A DNA stretch of 64,000 bases, taken from positions 62,001-126,000 of the forward strand of contig JAOPHQ010002026.1 in assembly GCA_030340625.1 (NCBI GenBank), given 5' to 3'. Source of the stretch: Merluccius polli (taxonomy: Eukaryota; Chordata; Actinopteri; Gadiformes; Merlucciidae). Below are positions 22,071-34,343 of this stretch, one piece after another (position 1 is the first letter of the stretch; the number at the start of each line of letters is the position of its first letter). Made by a program: the position numbers and the translations under genes. The notes under the pieces are model-generated. The model saw only the letters and a program-made list of their open reading frames with translations. It did no database searches and was not told the origin of the DNA.

Positions 22071-22608
22071 TAGCCTGGCAAGCCAGACCTACATCAGAAA
22101 GATGTAAGGTCTGGCGCAGCTCCATTGGCAATGTGGGCGGGATAAACGGTTGTCTTTCAAGTTCCCTCTGCACGCAATAGGATAGCGCTACAACCAATCA
22201 GAGCAACGAAGAAGGTGACGTAGTCAGAGCGACGGCTCTGACTACGTAATTAATCAAAACTCCGAATATATATTTATTTTCGAGGAAAGACTTCAGTGCC
22301 GTTCTTTGTTCTTTTCTCAAATAAAATGTTAACTTCAAGTCTTGAAGAGTCGCGGCCAAAGCCGAGTCGAAAGACAGCCGTTCGCCAGCAGCAGCAGCCA
22401 TTGTTTACCTAACACGGAACCGTCGCAACTCTGTCGTCATTAGGTAGCCCGGCTTTCGACTCCGCCCCTCACGCTGTGATTGGTCAGACATACTGTACAA
22501 GACACACTTGGTGTTTCCAGCACCAAAAAGCGGACGGAGCTTTGCTAGACCTACACTAGCTGCCAAATAAATTTGCTGCCGCTAGGGGGTGTCTAGAGTT
22601 CTAGGCTA
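22071..22608 (-). mobile_element. 9-bp-TSD DNA element carrying a helicase-like ORF start, copy 1
   Basis: Ends TAGCCTGGCAAGCC and, inverted, TAGCCTAGAACTCTAG. A perfect 9-bp duplication AGTGTTTGC flanks it (22062-22070, 22609-22617). Nine-base duplications are typical of Mutator-like elements. The body holds an ATG frame (22198-22401, minus) and a palindrome TGACGTAGTCAGAGC-GACG-GCTCTGACTACGT. A full second copy in the other orientation is at 48238-48745, also with a 9-bp TSD. Confidence 0.82.
22198..22401 (-). pseudogene. Helicase-like N-terminal fragment (RecQ-type motif 0 region)
   Basis: Reads MAAAAGERLSFDSALAATLQ, DLKLTFYLRKEQRTALKSFL, ENKYIFGVL, then unrelated sequence. The LRKEQRTALKSFL-K--VF-VL pattern resembles the stretch of RecQ-family helicases just before the Walker A P-loop (fR-Q--ai---l-g-dv-vv-PTG-GKS). 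The P-loop itself is missing: the frame breaks at the point where the Walker A would follow. It looks like the 5' stub of a gene carried by a larger, autonomous element and lost by internal deletion. Assignment to RecQ is inference from a short motif. Confidence 0.45.
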
Positions 22609-22633
22609 AGTGTTTGCATCAGTCGTTATGAAA

Positions 22634-22740
22634 GGTAAGGGTTAGATTTTAGGGTCAGGGTAAAGGTAAGTGTTAGGTTTTAAGGTAAAGGTAATGGTTA
22701 GGGTTAGGTTTTAGGGCTAACCTTAAGGAGTTAGGGTTAG
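22634..22740 (+). repeat. Interstitial telomere-like repeats, right block
   Basis: GGTAAGGGTTAGATTTTAGGG, then GTTAGGGTTAGGTTTTAGGG and AGTTAGGGTTAG. Same strand sense as the left block, so one tract was probably split by the insertions between 21616 and 22633. Confidence 0.75.
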
Positions 22741-23636
22741 ATGAGCAAACAACAGGATAGACCTCTGAACATTAGTAGAAGACAAGGTGAGAGGAGAGTA
22801 TGTGTAGTAAAGTGTTTGTATGACAGAGAGAGAGAGAGAGAGAGAGGGTGAAATGAGAAAGACAGATATTGAGTGATATGTTTTGGTAGGTTAACATAAG
22901 GAGACCAGAGTGGTCAGATAATGTGGGGAGAAAAGTGGAGCTGGGCGAGAACAGCAAATGACAGAAAGTCAATGTGCCTTGACAGACTAAAGTAAACAGA
23001 TTAAACGAGTGTAAAACATGTCTCCTGGCTAGGAGGGAGAGAACAAGAGAGATGGAGAGAGAGAAACGGCTAGAATAAAGAGATGGGCTGGGAGAGGGAG
23101 ACAGGCAGGCAGAGAGATTGCAGGGGGGGCGGTTATTTATTTTGAATGGCAGGAGGATTGGCAAGGTCATGAAATGTGGCTATCACATGACAACTGATTG
23201 ATTGACAGCTGTCGATGGATGTGAAGAATGCATTAAAATACATTAAAAAAACACTTCTTGTGCTATACGTTACAACACTGAAAAATCTATTTGTAAATAG
23301 GTTTTTTGGTTTCTAGTTGTGCCGTGCCGTGTAGTGGTGTGTTTTACAGTGTAGTGTGTAATGTTGTAATGTCTGCTGCAGTGTATAATATGCAATATTG
23401 TCCAGTCGTAGCTCCCATCTTCCCTTTCCTCTTTTTATCTCCAGTCCAGCTTTTTTTTCCAACAGCAGTGATGATGCTGTTCAACGCACCACTGAGAAAA
23501 TGAGTCTGCATACAGTTGTGTCTTCGTTATTTTCTACCATTTGTTAAGACTGCACCAACACCTGTGTTCTTTTTTTGTGTTTGTATTTGATGTGTGTGGG
23601 TGTGTGTACAAGTGTGTGTGTGTGAACGTGTGTGGG
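22741..23636. other. Non-coding interval
   Basis: GA tracts near 22826-22846 and 23036-23065. No gene recognised. Confidence 0.5.
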
Positions 23637-23682
<46 letters not shown>

Positions 23683-23708
23683 TGAGTGAATGAGTGAGTG
23701 AGTACAGG

Positions 23709-23752
<44 letters not shown>

Positions 23753-23781
23753 TGTGTGTACGTGTGTGTGTGTGTGTGTGT
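23637..23781. repeat. TG microsatellite cluster
   Basis: Three TG tracts (23640-23678, 23712-23745, 23759-23781) separated by GTGAGTGAATGAGTGAGTGA and GTATGTG words. Confidence 0.93.
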
Positions 23782-24702
23782 CTCTGCCTCCTTTTAAGTC
23801 CAGTGCTAGTGTTATCATGCTGCAGGTGTTGCAGTGTCTCAGGCCAAGGGCTGTGAAATTGCTTCTCACGCAATGACTATACTTTGGTCAGGCCAATACT
23901 GTGAGTGATTGTGTGTGCGTGTGCGCGTGTGAGATTTTTTGTTACTCCGCTTCATGAACCCCAAATACACCTTATGTGTTATTTAAAAAACGTACAGAAG
24001 CAAATTCCTTCTGCCATTTCAAAAACACGATTTCAAATATATATTTGTCAATGTTCACTAATTCAGACACAAAAGTTGCAGATATTGAAAATACGATATT
24101 CATTACTCATATTCAACTGGTCAAAATACGGATCAGAAAATTCAAGCAATACAATTTAAAACTGAAGCAGCAGGGTAGTCCAAGGACAGACCTAGGCAAT
24201 CAAGACTGAATGTAACGGAACCTATCAGAGCGTGGTCTGTCTGTCATGTGATCAAAGAAAACTGCTCGAGAATTGAACCCAGCGTTCACGAACAGGGAGA
24301 ACGACAAGCCTCCGGTAAGTTGTTTGGTTTGTGTTGTTTATGTGTATTTAAACTCGGAGTTCAATAAGCACAGGTCCACAAAGGACAGAAAAAAATGTGT
24401 CAAGAAAAAGGGCAAATAACATAACTGGGCATCAATGGCTTTTATTATGGTACAATATATTATTATGCTAATATATTGATACATATTATACATGTAATTT
24501 AAGCAGAAATTCTCAAAAAGGGGGGTGATAGTCAGAGGTTAAAGCCACTGGACCTGATACATTAAATACGTATTTAGCCTATCGTTATTACCCCCGCAAG
24601 GAAGAGCTGTCATCATAGCTGTTATGTCGTGTTAAGATATTTTTTAAAACCCCTGAAAACCCTTGGGCTTATGAAGCTCAAAGTTTGAATATACATATAC
24701 AT

Positions 24703-25933
24703 CAGGGTTTTTCCTGGCTTAAAATTAGGTGGTGGTGGTACCTGATCGTGGGCTCACAGGTGCACATGTACCGTGCCTTCAACTGACTCAAACAAGTGTT
24801 TTACTAGCAGTCTATTTTAGGAGTTGTAATTACATGAATAGGCGAATAGGCGGCCCACGAAGCGGGCCGCCTATTAACGGCATGGACCAAGAAGTTCTGG
24901 ACCAGGAAGGAGACATGAACACTTTTAATAATCGTATTTACAGTATAACTGCACACAACTTTATTTAAAAGCAATCAAATGGAAAACATGTTTGTTTGTA
25001 TTCTGGTGTCCGGTGCGTGTGGATGTGCGGCTCCTCCGGCGGAGAGGTTCATGTTAATAGCGGAGTCCGGGAGGGTTCACCTTCACGGCGTAGTTACGAG
25101 GGATGTGCGAATATCGTTTTAAAAAATACTAAAGTGTTTTTTAAAGTTAGAAAGATATTAGATATTCAACAGATATTCACGCTCCGAATTACAGCGATCA
25201 GACACGGGGAACTAAAGCCGCGATCACCGGTATGAATCCCGTGTGTCTAGCGGTGTATACCTGCCCAGGTGTATTGGCCAGTATTTTTGCAGCGATGAGT
25301 TAAATCAGGGCTTGTTGCGACCACGGATGTATTCGGGTTGCGATGCTCAAGCCTTCTTATTTTTATGTTTTACTTTTTGCTCGACTAATGAAAACGTATT
25401 CGACTAAGCCTCCGTCGATCGACTAAGCCGACTATTAGGGGGCAGCCCTAGTTAACTTACAGCACTTTATATGGACCATTAGTTATATTTTCAATTTATT
25501 TACAGAGCAATCCCTGCAAAGTTTTTAGGTAATAACTATAGAAGAGACTATAGGATTAGTGCGTGTCGGACGAGGGGGGCGTGGCATCACAATGGTGGCT
25601 CTCCATCGTGATGTCAGTCAGCCATCACGATGGACGATGTCAGACCACGTGAACCTGATTTTTTTATTTTTTTTTTCGCAGACACGTCGGTACGCCGGAA
25701 TTCTGGCAGTAAAAGATGCTTTGTTTGACATGTCGGCCGGTGCTAATTTCGACACAGCGCCACCGCCACTACTGGTGGTTGCGTGCAACTGCAGTTACAT
25801 ATGAATGAAATGACAGATCCCGACAGGGAAACGCTTGGTGAAATTACCGATTGAAAACCAGCCGTGAGCTGGTGGCAGTAAGGAATTTGGCGGTGGCGGC
25901 CGCCACCAAATTCTCTATGCAGGAAAAACCCTG
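24703..25933. mobile_element. DNA element CAGGGTTTTTCCTG, 5-bp direct flank
   Basis: A 14-bp inverted terminal repeat CAGGGTTTTTCCTG is read from both ends. It is flanked by TACAT at 24698-24702 and 25934-25938. A 5-bp TSD with CAG-type ends fits the hAT5 group better than classical hAT. GGTGGTGGTGG and CCGCCACC stretches flank the ends. It contains the fragment at 24838-25449. Confidence 0.7.
24838..25449. mobile_element. Left-truncated copy of the 18156-19034 hAT family
   Basis: Reverse-oriented relative of 18156-19034: ends CGACTATTAGGGGGCAGCCCTA, and shares the GGCGGC-CTATTAACGG, TTTATTTAAAAGCAA and AGATATTAGATATTCAACAG segments. The opposite terminus is missing. Confidence 0.78.
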
Positions 25934-26225
25934 TACATAAACGACACAAACCCAACAACTTACCGAAGCCCTGCCCTGTTCGCCATCGCTGGGTACAGTT
26001 CTTGAGCCACGCTCTGATTGGCCAGCAGTCGGTGCCATTGCAATCAGTCTCCATTTCTTAGGCCTGTCCTTGAACTACCCTGCTACTTCAGTTTGAAATT
26101 GTATCGCTTGAATTTTCTGATCCGTATTTTGACTACTTGAATATGAGTAATGATGAATATCGTATTTCAAATATCTGCAACTTGAAATTTACTAAAATCG
26201 AAATGGTTTTTGAAATGGCATAACT

Positions 26226-27079
26226 TGAAATGCCACATTTTTATTTCAAAGAGGTGAATTTAAAACGAATACATTCAGATTACTTTGTTTTCAAATTATA
26301 ATATCTCAATGAGTTATGAATTCAAAGGTGTTTACATTTCCATAAAGCCAATGGCTTTTAAAATTCAAAACATTATGGCAGTGATTTGCTTCCATAAAAA
26401 TGGCATAGAAACAAAAGCTTACAGTTCTGCTAACACACATCCCTACATGTGTGTATAGGCAGAAACGCAAAACAAACCAATATAAATATCTAAATATCTA
26501 TAAAAACATCCTATAATGACTTGTACATCTTCATTTCAGTTGGAGATCAGAGTCTCCGGGGAGGTTGTTTCCGCCATGAATCACCACCAAGCTCAGGGAT
26601 GCCGAACTGTCTGTTACACACGGTCGCCCGTCCAAAATAAACCAACTCCCACGCCTCCCCAACATCACAGCATGGCTGCTTTACTACGAGTCAACAAACA
26701 GACGAGGGATGCCTGCAACGTTGCTTGACAAACGGTATCTGACTGTTGCATGAGCAACACTGGGCTCTCCTCACTGGCAGACGTTCATGGACGCGCGTGA
26801 GTACCACAGCTGTGCCTGTTTTCACCGGACCTGATGCTAAAAATCTATTAGGCGGACGTCGCAAATGTGCAATGGGGAAGACAGAGGGAAAGTCGATAAT
26901 TTGTATGTTACTACCGTATGATTATGTTATTCTGTATCTAATTTGGCATCGAGAGAAGAAGAGGAGAAGTAGAAGTACAGTTGGGACAGGCAGAGGAAGA
27001 GTAGCATAGACTAAACTTTTGTCTCTTTTTTTCGCATGGTCTAATTTTTTTCTCTATTGCATGCATATATACTCAGTCC

Positions 27080-27110
<31 letters not shown>

Positions 27111-28099
27111 TCTCCCTCAGTCCCTCCAACAATTTACAGCACAAAACATACATAATTGGAAGCAAATAATGGTCAAGATGCACACAGAAGTGAACACAAA
27201 CAGACACACACACACACCACATTGAAATCAGCTAATAAAATCATTAGATAACCACTGTCGTATAGCTCCGTCCTCAGGGAGGACCCCTCGGCCAATCAAT
27301 GAGCAGTTTGGCTGCTCAATAAACTCAATCTGCCACCAGGTCTGATCAAGACACCGGTTAACTTCAGCTCGATCGATATCCACTTGCATCACGTGTGTGA
27401 GTGTGTGATTGTGCGAGTGTGTCTGCGTGTGTCATTGTGTCTGCATCTCTGTGTGTTATACAGAGCGATAGAGGCAGACAGAGAAACAGAGCTAAATAGA
27501 TAAGACAAGGTGGAAGGGAAGACAGGACAAAGCAACTTTAGAAACAGGCCTGGGAAAAAGCAAGAATAACACACACAATTTAACCAATTCTTTCTTACTG
27601 AGCAATTAAAGTCAAACTAAACAAGCAGAAACAAAAACTAGTTCTCAACCGATATGAAAGTATTGCATAAGATGTCATTCTGATAATGCTGTCTACTGTT
27701 ACTTTAGGCAATGTAACATTTGTACCAATTATTGAAATGACCCAGAAACCATTACACAAAACTTAATGTTAGCCTTGCTCCTCCTCCTTATCCTCCATCC
27801 ACCACACCCATTTTCTATCTCCCTTTCTCTGTCTCTCTCTCTGTCTGTGTCTCTGTCTCTCCCGCTCTGTCTCTCTGTCTCTCTCTCTCTCTCACACCCC
27901 CCCACCGCTCATCCCGGCCTGCCGCCAGCCACCCGCGTTACCATGGTTACCAAAAAAAAAATAGGAGGAACCAACCTCCTCCCCCAGGCGAAGCCGGGAA
28001 TGGGGGCAGTGATCTCTGGAGCATGGCCACGTGCGTTTGCACACGAATAACATGCACGCACACACACACATTGTTGTGAGAGGCAGTTTCAAAGTAAAA
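26226..28099. other. Non-coding interval with microsatellites
   Basis: CT tracts at 27076-27118 and 27815-27898, a copy of a dispersed repeat at 27131-27205, otherwise AT-rich. The 87-codon frame at 26746-27009 shows no family I recognise. Confidence 0.5.
27131..27205. repeat. Dispersed repeat copy 2 (with 8153-8225)
   Basis: See copy 1: ATTTACAGCACAAAACATAC then GATGCACACAGAAGTGAACA, followed by CA units. Confidence 0.6.
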
Positions 28100-28629
28100 A
28101 AATGAAACCCCTACTCACGCGTGTTCTTTTGATGAAGCGATAGAAGAAGTTGTTTAGCTTTAAGAAATAATCAGTTTTATTGTTAACACCAGTATAATGT
28201 GCAGAGTTTTACAGATATATCTGGGTCCGACTACGTTTCCGTGACCGAACAACAAAGTGTGTGTGTCAGTTCGCGAAGTCTGAGCACACATATCTCTATC
28301 TCAGGCTGTTATATACACACATATTGCAACCGTCATCACAAAAAGGCTGGCTGTCTACGTTTCCCCATGTCATCCTCGTATTATCTGACTCCCATTGTTC
28401 TTTACATGTTCAAAGACAAGCCTGCCTGTTCTTTACTATCATATGATTATCACCATGTATTCTGCACGTCACCAACAATGTACTCATTCTGATCATGTGG
28501 AGTTTCGCTCCTATGATTACACGCTTCTGCTTATCTCATGCTTCTGTCTTACTTCAGCAGAAAGGCCCCGAGGTTAGTGTGACCCAATTCATTGGTCATC
28601 TGATAGATCTAACATATAACCATACCTTC

Positions 28630-28634
<5 letters not shown>
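28100..28634 (-). mobile_element. Probable solo LTR
   Basis: On the minus strand: TGAAGGTATGG start, TATATAA (about 28309-28316) and, about 130 bp on, AATAAA (28176-28181), ending GGGGTTTCA. The TG...CA ends, TATA box and poly-A signal spacing are LTR-like. There is no primer-binding site, no internal ORF and no clear flanking duplication, so retroelement type is unassigned. Confidence 0.42.
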
Positions 28635-28660
<26 letters not shown>

Positions 28661-29341
28661 GAAATTAGACTAAGGATCACTCCCATGTAAACGTGCATAA
28701 CACATGATGTATGCCTGCCGTGTCAGTTTTTGATTAATATCCTTCCACAGAAATGCTATTTCTTAATGCCACGGGATGGACATTGTTATCCAGCTGTCAG
28801 CTGAGCTGTCAGGGCAGCTGTGATGCTGTCATTCAGTGTTCAGGTCAAACAGGTAAATATGAACATGTCTATACTTTATCAGGGTTCTTCCGTCACACTT
28901 GCACTTTAGCCCGATATTTTCTACAAATGCTAATGTTGAAATCATTAGGCATCTTTGATCCTCGGAGGAGATGATATTTGAAAAAGAAACACAAAACCCT
29001 GACATTAGTAAATAACGCTCTTTTTTGTATGTGCCTGCGTGTACATTGTGCATGTTCACATTCATGTGGGCACATGCAGTCTAGAAAGCCACAACTCGAC
29101 AGAAACAACTCAAGCCGGTACAACATCATCTGTCTTCATCCTCTCATGCTGATGCCTTCAGCAGAGTCTCTGGTTTGGATGGGGTATGATAATAAAACGT
29201 CAATACAAAACCGCCACGTACACTATGTACCGGGTGCATATTCTCTAGAGGACACTGCTTTTCCACCGGCATGTCAGGCATGTCAGGGTTCAACAAGAAT
29301 AATATAGAGAGCACTGTGGTGATATATGGTGATATATGCTG

Positions 29342-29385
<44 letters not shown>

Positions 29386-30261
29386 CATGGATAATACATT
29401 GAACGAACTAAACAACGAAAGAGACCGAGATTATGCGAGTATATATGTGTATCTGCATGCCAGAGCTTACATAACTACAAGTGTGTGTTTATAAGGAAGT
29501 TGGGTTGAGTATATGTGTGTGTGTATCATGTGGTGAGGGCTGTGTTGAGAGGTGGGTGTCCATACATGGAGATCACCCGGTATACGTTGCAAAACGCACC
29601 ATTAGCAGCACAGTCCGTTCAACACTTCGGGGGAATCAGCACAGCAGTTCATTCAATCATGGTTTTAAGTACATGCGAAAAGCAGATTAATCGTTGCCAT
29701 TAGTAACACCCACAAGGACAAATCAATAAAAAAAGAAAGTAGGCAGGAATGAATGAGATTCTGCGGTGAGCTGGATCGAAAGGCTTCACAGCAGGAACAA
29801 TGAGCGTGTGATGTCGGAAGGCCTCAGCGAGTCTTGGATAAGCGCCGGCATGCAGGTGTCAGGGAGTTCACAGACGCTATGTGTGTTTGCTGCTTTTGAC
29901 TCATTTTTAAAATCCACACAATGCAGTGTTGCTTTTATTCTTCATTTAGCCTTGCCGTGTGCTAAGTGCGATATCGGCGCCTTCATATAACATTTTCACA
30001 GCTCCTGGTTTGGAGCCGTGATTTCAGCCTTCTTGCATACACGCCTGCTGCCAGTGTACGTCGATATCTTGCTGCTGTTCCCTGGATCGCTCTCGCCTCA
30101 CCCTTCGATTTTACAACAGAAACGATAAAGTGTATTCATGAAATAAACCACCCAAACAAAAGGCAAATTGAACACTGCTTTGCCGTTGTTGAGGAGGGTT
30201 CAGAAAGTTACTTTAACCTGATCTGTTCCCTGTGGAAGGATCTGATTACAACCACTTTTCA
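28635..30261. other. Non-coding interval
   Basis: CA tract at 28630-28659 and GA tract at 29347-29381. Open frames up to 109 codons show no recognisable domain. Confidence 0.5.
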
Positions 30262-30375
30262 AAACAAGGTTTGACTCACAGCCGCAAGGTACTGGGTTTG
30301 AGCCCCAATTTCCCCAGTCAACCTAAAGGCATCCTTGAGATGCCTAGATACCTAACCTCCATCTGCTCCTCCATT
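30262..30375 (+). repeat. Possible tRNA-derived SINE fragment
   Basis: GGGTTTGAGCCCCAA resembles a pol III B box (GGTTCGANTCC). It is followed by CATCCTTGAGATGCCTAGATACCTAACC and CTGCTCC, like the ...CTTGGGCAAGACACTTAACC...CTGCTCC tail of fish SINEs. The A box is not clear. Confidence 0.45.
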
Positions 30376-30954
30376 GTGTCTTCACTGTACTAGTGCAGCT
30401 AGTGCTGTTTTAGTGCAGCCTGGAGAGAGAGTTGCCATGTTTTAATTACCCAGACCGGTATTGTCCTTTAAACGTTTGTACACATAACAAATTATTTACA
30501 GGTCCCCTTTTCTTAAAGGCCATTTAAAGCTTAGTACTGGGACAAATTCAGCCGATTCAGCTTGAGCCTTTAGGGTGATTTTTTTTTTTTTAAATGATAA
30601 CACAAAAAAAATGAACAAAAATAACAATAGCACCATCTGCTTTAAAAGCCCACTATTTAAGGAGATGAAATTGCATTGTCTGGCAGCAGATGATATTACC
30701 GCCGGTGTGCTTTTAGTGGGCTGAGTGTGAATATTACCTCGCTGTCAGCAGCCAGATGCCAGCCAATAATCTATTCTAGGAGGTGAGGTGGAGATGCTTT
30801 CCATCCTCCTTTCCATTTATGGCCTGCTTAGAAGTTGGGTTTAAAATAACTCTGAAAAATTATAACTTTTTAACTGCCACAGCCAGGCGGGATCTCCCAT
30901 TGTGATTAGATGGAAACCCCCCACTGCTTATCACTTCTCTCCCGCCATCCTCTC
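30376..30954. other. Unassigned interval
   Basis: AT-rich; nothing recognised. Confidence 0.5.
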
Positions 30955-31300
30955 TCCTCTCTCCCTCTCTCTCTCTCTCGCTCTCTCTCTGTCCTTTCAC
31001 TAGTTTCTCCTCCTCCCTCTCCTTTCTCAAGCTATCTCGCTCTCTCTCCTCTTAGCCTCTCCATTCTATCGCTCTCTCCCTCTCTCCCTCTCACTCTCTC
31101 TCGCTCTCTCTCGCACTCTCCCTCTCTCCTCTTAGCCTCTCCATTCTATCGCTCTCTCCCTCTCTCCCTTTCTCTCTCGCGCTCTCTCTCTCTCTCTCGC
31201 ACTCTCTCTCTCTCTCTCGCACTCTCTCTCTCTCTCTTTCTCTCGCTCTCTCTCTCTCGCATGCTCTCTCCCCCTCCCTCTCTCTCCCCCTCCCTCTCCT
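30955..31300. repeat. CT-rich microsatellite block with internal duplication
   Basis: TCTCTC units broken by CGC and CACT. The phrase CTCTTAGCCTCTCCATTCTATCG occurs at about 31050 and again at about 31130, showing an 80-bp tandem duplication. Long Leu/Ser and Arg/Glu frames here are artefacts. Confidence 0.92.
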
Positions 31301-31964
31301 TTCTCTCTTGCACGGCCTTTCCAACATATGTTAACTGTGGGTGTTTTCTGTGTGTGTGTGTGTGTCGGCACAACATGGAACAGCCATAGCTCCATGCTTT
31401 TGGCGCTTTCCCACACAAGCCCTGTCAGCTAAATCAAGATGAACCCTGGCCCCGAAGACGAGTTCGCGGGTGGGAGGAAAAGGGAGGAGGGAGAGATGGG
31501 GCTCATTAAAATGATGCGTATACCTCCCACACTTGAGCACAGCACCCCGCTAGAACACACTAGTAAACTAACAATGGGGTGGGGGGTTGACAGAGAGATA
31601 CAGGAAAGTGAGAAGGGAAGAAAGGGACGAAGGGCGAAGGGAAGAAGGCATGACAATGGATCCAAATGTCTTATCGCTTTCTGTGTTCCTGTGGCTTTTG
31701 ACAAAGGTGCAGCGGGAGGAACAAACAAATGGGCAAATTAAAGACAAACATCTGTTTTCTCCCCTTCGCCATGTTGGGCTTCAGCTGTTCTGCACGTATT
31801 TGCTTTTGTATTTGTGCGTGCGGTTGCTTGTGTAGACGTACATGCGTGTGAGTGAGTATGTGCGTGTGTGTGTGTGTGTGTGTGAAAAAAAAAGACAGAC
31901 ATGGGTCAAAACCTTTTGTGCATATATTTGTACATGTTGGGCATGTATCTTTGTATGTGTGTGT

Positions 31965-32001
<37 letters not shown>

Positions 32002-32215
32002 TGTACGCGCCCGTTCGCCAAACTGTTATTGCTTTTTTGCTCCTCTAGGCTATTTATTATGAGCAAACATGAGAGGCAATCGAGTGAAACTTGAAATATT
32101 ATGTAAAAATGTGCAGCTGGGCCTCAAACAAACATACCTTGTGGCTGTGCACATGGACCGCTGTTGCCTGCCGGGCCCAGTGTCAGCACATTCACGACTA
32201 GCCTTGCTTCGCTAA

Positions 32216-32246
<31 letters not shown>

Positions 32247-32422
32247 TTAGATCCTCACCGCCGACACACTCTTTACTAAAGCGCCGCATCCTGCCTTCAT
32301 TTACATGATGCTGAGCAGTGTGTCTGTACTCGTGCTAAATGGTGGTCTCATTGGATTGGATGGGCAGGTGCGCTGCTTTGCTCAGCACACACAAACAGAA
32401 ACACGTAAACGGCGATACACAC

Positions 32423-32458
<36 letters not shown>

Positions 32459-32811
32459 TTGATCAGAGGTATAACGACGGTCCTCGATTTGCTGTGAATT
32501 ATTTTGAACATGAAGCACCTGTTGCCGTCACGCCAGTTCTCATTTTTACCCAATTCGGCGCCGGCTTTAGTGTGTTGTGACTATCTATCTTCCACACAGA
32601 GCAGTACAGGCTGTTAGCACATGGACATGCCTCTGGAAACATTTGTTATCTCTCTCTGCTAGCATGGACCATGGTCGTTGAGCGAGTCACATGACCGCAC
32701 GTGCGTCGATCCTATCGGCCCTGGAGTTGTGCCAAAGGTAAAGTGGTTGTCACTAAAAAAACAATAAAAATAAATAATATGTTATGTTATATGTTATATT
32801 TGATGTCTCTA
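31301..32811. other. Non-coding interval rich in microsatellites
   Basis: TG at 31358-31366 and 31866-31884, TG at 31957-32001, poly-G of about 29 at 32217-32245, CA at 32416-32457. No gene recognised. Confidence 0.6.
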
Positions 32812-33257
32812 CACTGTAAAACCTAACAGTACATCTTACTAAAAGAAATAAGTAGACGTAACTTAAATCTCAACAATCGTTGGGGTTACTCATTCACCTG
32901 AATGAACTGAACTTAAGAATGAATAATTGATGTAATAACTCTTTTGTTTTGAGTGCTGCTCAAATATGGAACATTTTAAGTACAACTTATTTATTCCAGT
33001 GTGTTCCATTGACTTATTTAATTTATATCATTTTTATTAGACTATAAGCTACACTTTCTGTAATTAGTTTTTATGGCTATCTCTATTATTTATAATTATT
33101 TCTGTTGATTATGCAATGCCCAATTAAAACAAATAACTTTGTGACGTAATTTCAATGATCACAGTGTAAATATTTAAAGTTAATCACAGAATATTGGCAT
33201 AAATCAATAAGCTTATGACACACATTTTCGTTCAACTTTTTTTGATTGTGTCTCAAA

Positions 33258-34335
33258 TAGTGATGGCTCGTTCGCGAACGAATCAGTTCGAACGAACGAC
33301 TCTTTAAAGTGAACGAACTGACCTCGTTCGCCGCTCTCGTTCGACTCGTTCGTCGTCGTTCGTCTCGTTCGCTGAGTCTCTGACGCGCTGCTGATTCGCG
33401 GCGCTGATTCGCGAGTCGCGAGTCGTTCCCTGACTGTGATTGACTCGAGGACTGAGACGTCACGACTCACGAGAGCCAGCCAATCGTATTTAAATATCAG
33501 TGAAATGGTAAATGCATGCTGTCATTGTATTTTCTGTGTCATGCCAGATTAATAAAATATTTGAATGTCTCGTCAATCTGTCTCGTTCTTTCATGCTTCC
33601 TTCTCACGCACGCGACCCGGCCGGGACCCCCACCTTGGTGGATCTTGGTCTTGAGTGGGGGTGGCCAATGGCCATCTTCACAATAGTAAATAAAATATAA
33701 CCAGAATAAACACAACTGTACATCATTAACTTTAAAACTCATCATTGCTAAATCAAGTCTATTATCTTGCTGATATATTAAACATCCAATAATCTACTAC
33801 GCCCCCCCGCATCCCGCTGCGTTTGGTTTGTCTAACTTTTCCTTGAATTGGGGGAATGGGGCATTTTGATCCTGACATGTCATTATGCATACATTAAATA
33901 AATCTGTTGAACTCAAATTAAATACATATGTTAACATATTCAACCAGACACAATGTTGTATTTGCTATTATTCACACATTTATTAACACCATCAACCCCC
34001 CTCCCCCAGTTGGTTTGTCGGAGTTGAACTGTAACTTGATCTCTGAATGGTAACTTAACTGCATTCGTGATTCGTTTGAATGTTGTGAACGAGGGAGGAG
34101 CCGAGTCGGTCAGACTCGGCTGGCATTCGCGAATGGCAAATGCATTCGCGATTCGCGAATGCATTCGCCGTTCGCGAATGAGAACGAGGGGCGGAGGGAG
34201 GAGCTGAGTCTGAACGACTCAGTGAATGATTCACCGCTACCGGAAACACGACTGAACGAACGAACGAACGACTCTTTATGGCGAACTGAACGACGCGAAC
34301 TGATTCGCGCAAACGAATCATGAAATCCATCACTA
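33258..34335. mobile_element. hAT-type element (TAGTGATGG), 8-bp TSD
   Basis: TAGTGATGG and CCATCACTA ends, perfect 8-bp duplication GTCTCAAA (33250-33257, 34336-34343). Subterminal clusters of GAACGA/TCGTTC words up to 90 bp long at both ends. No transposase. It interrupts the 5' region of the CACTA element. Confidence 0.9.
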
Positions 34336-34343
34336 GTCTCAAA

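Larger units (their letters stand above)
23990..26225. repeat. Large inverted repeat (fold-back) with nested hAT-type element
   Basis: The left arm (about 23990-24350) and right arm (about 25934-26225) are inverted copies at roughly 80 percent identity by eye. For example CAGAAAATTCAAGCAATACA pairs with TGTATCGCTTGAATTTTCTG, and GGTAAGTTGTTTGGTTTGTG pairs with the complement at 25940-25966. The element at 24703-25933 sits in the spacer against the right arm. No coding capacity; family unknown. Confidence 0.75.

Noticed and set aside
30910..31418. 159-codon Leu/Ser frame and antisense Arg/Glu frames
   Set aside because: CT microsatellite artefacts; no conserved domain and no splice or start context.
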